Below, piece by piece: positions 4,141 to 5,889 of a DNA stretch of 5,889 nucleotides. The notes under the pieces were generated by a model that saw only the letters and a list, made by a program, of their open reading frames with translations, searched no databases and had not been told where the DNA came from. Position 1 is the first letter of the stretch. Each line of letters opens with the position of its first letter. The translations under genes and the position numbers were made by a program. Source of the stretch: DASSBG01 sp964583865 (GTDB taxonomy: Bacteria > Pseudomonadota > Gammaproteobacteria > Xanthomonadales > Rhodanobacteraceae); NCBI GenBank assembly GCA_964583865.1, contig CAZOXZ010000153.1, positions 1 to 5,889 of the forward strand, read 5' to 3'.

Positions 4141-5748
4141 TCATCCCCGCCAAGCATTGCTGGCCGGCAACTCGATGTCCGTACCGAAAGCACTGGAGCT
4201 GACCCGCGGGCCGGGCGGTTCCTGGTTGCGCTTGAACTCACTGGCCAGTACCAGCCCGAGGACACGGGCCACGACGGCGTCGTCGAAGCCGGCCGCGACA
4301 ATGTCCCTGCGTGACTGGCCGCCGGCCAGGAAACGCTGCAGAATCTCGTCGAGGACATCGTACGGCGGCAGGCTGTCGCTGTCGGCCTGGCCTTCGCGCA
4401 ACTCGGCCGAGGGCGGCCGGTCGATGATGCCCTGCGGGATGATGTCACGCCCGGCCTGCTGGTTGCGCCAGCGTGCCAGGGCAAACACCTGGGTCTTGTA
4501 GACGTCCGCCAGCGGCGCGAAGGAGCCGCAGGTATCGCCGTACAGGGTCGAGTAGCCCACCGCGGCCTCGCTCTTGTTGCCGGTGGCCAGCACCAGGCCG
4601 CCGAACTTGTTGCTGAGCGCCATCAGCAGGGTGCCGCGACAACGCGCCTGCAGGTTTTCCTCGGCCACGTTGGGCTCATGTCCGGCAAACAACGGCGTCA
4701 GGGTATCCAGAAAACTCGTGTACGTTGCCTCGATCGGCAGGCTGTCCAGACGCACGCCGAGGTTGGCCGCACCTTCGGCCGCCAGGCTGTTGCTGATGTC
4801 CGTGGTGTAGCGCGAGGGCATGGCGACGGCACGGACCTTGTCCGCACCCAGGGCGTCGACGGCCAGCGCCAGCACCACGGCGGAATCCAGGCCGCCGGAC
4901 AAACCCAGCCACACCTTGTCGGCACCGTTGTGTTGCACGAAATCGCGCGTGGCCCGCACCAGCGCCTGCCACAGCAGTTCCGGCCCCGGCTCGGGTGGTG
5001 CCAACTCCGGCCAGCCGCAAGGCGTGAAGCTGCCGACCTCGGCATCGAAGTCGGCCAGCAACAGCGCATCGGCGAACATCGGTCCGGGCGGGTGCGCCTG
5101 GCCATCGGCATCCAGCAGCAGGGAGCCACCGGCAAACAGCCATTGGTCATGGCCACCCACGGCCCGCGCCAGGGCCACAGCACAACCGGCTTCGCCTGCC
5201 CGTCGGGTCAACGTGCGATCGAGAGCCGAAATCTCGTCCAGTGAAAATGGTCGCGCCGCCGGCACCAGCACCAGCCGTGCGCCACCGGCCACGGCCTGGG
5301 ACAGCATGACCGGCTCCAGCACGGCATCGCCCGGCAGCAGAGCCACCGGCAAGCCGGCCATGTCCACCACGCAGGCGGCCGCACCGCCCGGTCCGCTGGC
5401 AAATTCGTCCTGGCGGAAGGTCGCCACCACGCTGCCTTCGCGCAGCACGCTGACGGCATTGAACACGCCGTCGCCGCCACGCTCCGGATGACCCACGACC
5501 AGGGTAATGCCGCGGGTTTCGAGGGCCAGCGCCGCCAGGGCCTCCTCGCAGGCGGCAAGGAAGCCGGGCTGGTGCAGCAGGTCACCCGGCGCACAGCCAC
5601 TCAGGGCCAGCGCCGGGCAGACCAGCACATTCGCACCCGCCTCGTCCCGCGCGCGGGCCGCCAACTGGCCGATGCGCGCGCGATTGGCCGCGACCGCACC
5701 GATCGGGAAGTCGAACTGTGCCAGGGCGATGCGGAACGGGGCGGTCAC
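4141..5748 (-). CDS. nadE: NAD+ synthetase, glutamine-type architecture with degenerate glutaminase domain
   Basis: NadE makes NAD+ from nicotinic acid adenine dinucleotide, ATP and an amino donor in the cytoplasm. The 535-residue length and two-domain layout are those of the glutamine-dependent class: a nitrilase-fold glutaminase (about 1-250) and a synthetase domain (about 255-535). The synthetase half is well conserved: ATP P-loop SGGLDSA (284-290), ATGNKSE (388-394), GYSTLYGDTCGSFAPLADVYKTQ (398-420), RPPSAEL (444-450), and KRNQEPPGPRVSSSAFGTD (506-524). The glutaminase half is not. The catalytic Glu of FPELALSGY is Ala46 in CPALALSGC. The Lys of YRK..LPNY is Gln113, and the LPNY-VFDE loop is missing. 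The nucleophilic Cys of ICED is Gly140 in LLPGDAVLEP. The enzyme therefore probably uses ammonia directly. The start is GTG at 5748 without a clear RBS, and the sucD stop lies in the same frame two codons upstream, so no earlier start exists. Translation is probably coupled to sucD. Confidence 0.94.
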   Translation of the reverse strand: MTAPFRIALAQFDFPIGAVAANRARIGQLAARARDEAGANVLVCPALALSGCAPGDLLHQPGFLAACEEALAALALETRGITLVVGHPERGGDGVFNAVSVLREGSVVATFRQDEFASGPGGAAACVVDMAGLPVALLPGDAVLEPVMLSQAVAGGARLVLVPAARPFSLDEISALDRTLTRRAGEAGCAVALARAVGGHDQWLFAGGSLLLDADGQAHPPGPMFADALLLADFDAEVGSFTPCGWPELAPPEPGPELLWQALVRATRDFVQHNGADKVWLGLSGGLDSAVVLALAVDALGADKVRAVAMPSRYTTDISNSLAAEGAANLGVRLDSLPIEATYTSFLDTLTPLFAGHEPNVAEENLQARCRGTLLMALSNKFGGLVLATGNKSEAAVGYSTLYGDTCGSFAPLADVYKTQVFALARWRNQQAGRDIIPQGIIDRPPSAELREGQADSDSLPPYDVLDEILQRFLAGGQSRRDIVAAGFDDAVVARVLGLVLASEFKRNQEPPGPRVSSSAFGTDIELPASNAWRG

Positions 5749-5754
5749 GGCGAA

Positions 5755-5889
5755 TCAGGCCATGCGCTTGACGAGCGCGTCACCCAGGTCGGCCGGGGAA
5801 CGCACGGTGGTGACACCGGCCTTTTCCAGGGCCTCGAACTTGGCCTCGGCCGTGCCCTTGCCGCCGGAAATGATGGCGCCGGCATGGCC
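5755..5889 (-). CDS. sucD: Succinyl-CoA ligase alpha subunit, C-terminal end (runs off the window)
   Basis: SucD is the CoA-binding, phosphorylated subunit of the TCA-cycle enzyme that interconverts succinyl-CoA and succinate with nucleotide triphosphate formation; it pairs with SucC. Only the last 44 residues are present, beginning GHAGAIISGGKGTAEAKFEA. This is the conserved stretch holding the active-site histidine that becomes phosphorylated (His at residue 2 of the fragment, codon 5884-5886). The tail VRSPADLGDALVKRMA is the usual end of the family. The gene's 5' part and presumably sucC lie beyond base 5889. The stop is 6 nt from the nadE start in the same direction and reading frame, so the two are likely one transcript. 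Confidence 0.95.
   Translation of the reverse strand, partial: GHAGAIISGGKGTAEAKFEALEKAGVTTVRSPADLGDALVKRMA

Noticed and set aside
5329..5420. Frameshift as an explanation for the missing NadE glutaminase residues
   Set aside because: Reading the other two frames through this stretch does not recover the LPNY-VFDE loop or the ICED motif, and conserved residues flank the region in the main frame on both sides.

Overview
The window is a high-GC gammaproteobacterial chromosome segment of housekeeping genes, with one unfamiliar gene inserted among them. The order clpB - pgeF - rluD, with bamD divergent from rluD, is the arrangement known from E. coli (clpB-yfiH-rluD / bamD). The combination with nadE and sucD on the other side points to the Xanthomonadales/Lysobacterales. 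That placement is an inference from gene order and protein style, not from a search.

Layout: 1-545 (minus) is the 5' part of clpB (disaggregase). It is preceded by a well-formed candidate heat-shock (sigma-32 type) promoter at 609-636 that overlaps the pgeF stop codon. 632-1345 (minus) is pgeF (YfiH/laccase-domain peptidoglycan editing factor), interrupted by a 10-N assembly gap that removes its HAGWRG motif. 1338-2339 (minus) is rluD (23S rRNA pseudouridine synthase), overlapping pgeF by 8 nt. 2361-3197 (plus) is bamD, an outer-membrane assembly lipoprotein, only 21 nt from the divergent rluD start. 3349-4020 (plus) is an unrecognised secreted protein with its own RBS and plausible promoter. 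4141-5748 (minus) is a two-domain NAD+ synthetase whose synthetase half looks intact but whose glutaminase half has lost all three catalytic residues. 5755-5889 (minus) is the 3' end of sucD, 6 nt upstream of nadE and in the same frame.

How the genes relate: rluD-pgeF-clpB read as one co-directional cluster, with clpB additionally served by its own stress promoter. sucD-nadE appear co-transcribed. The secreted-protein gene lies between bamD and the convergent nadE. It is bracketed by two near-identical 22-bp copies of the bamD 3' end (3176-3197 and 4086-4107), which suggests insertion or recombination at the bamD 3' end.

Most notable points: the apparent pseudo-glutaminase NadE, the bamD 3'-end duplication around an atypical secreted-protein gene, and the sigma-32-like clpB promoter. 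No RNA genes, CRISPR arrays, insertion sequences or integrases were seen. No gene-free stretch exceeds about 150 bases.
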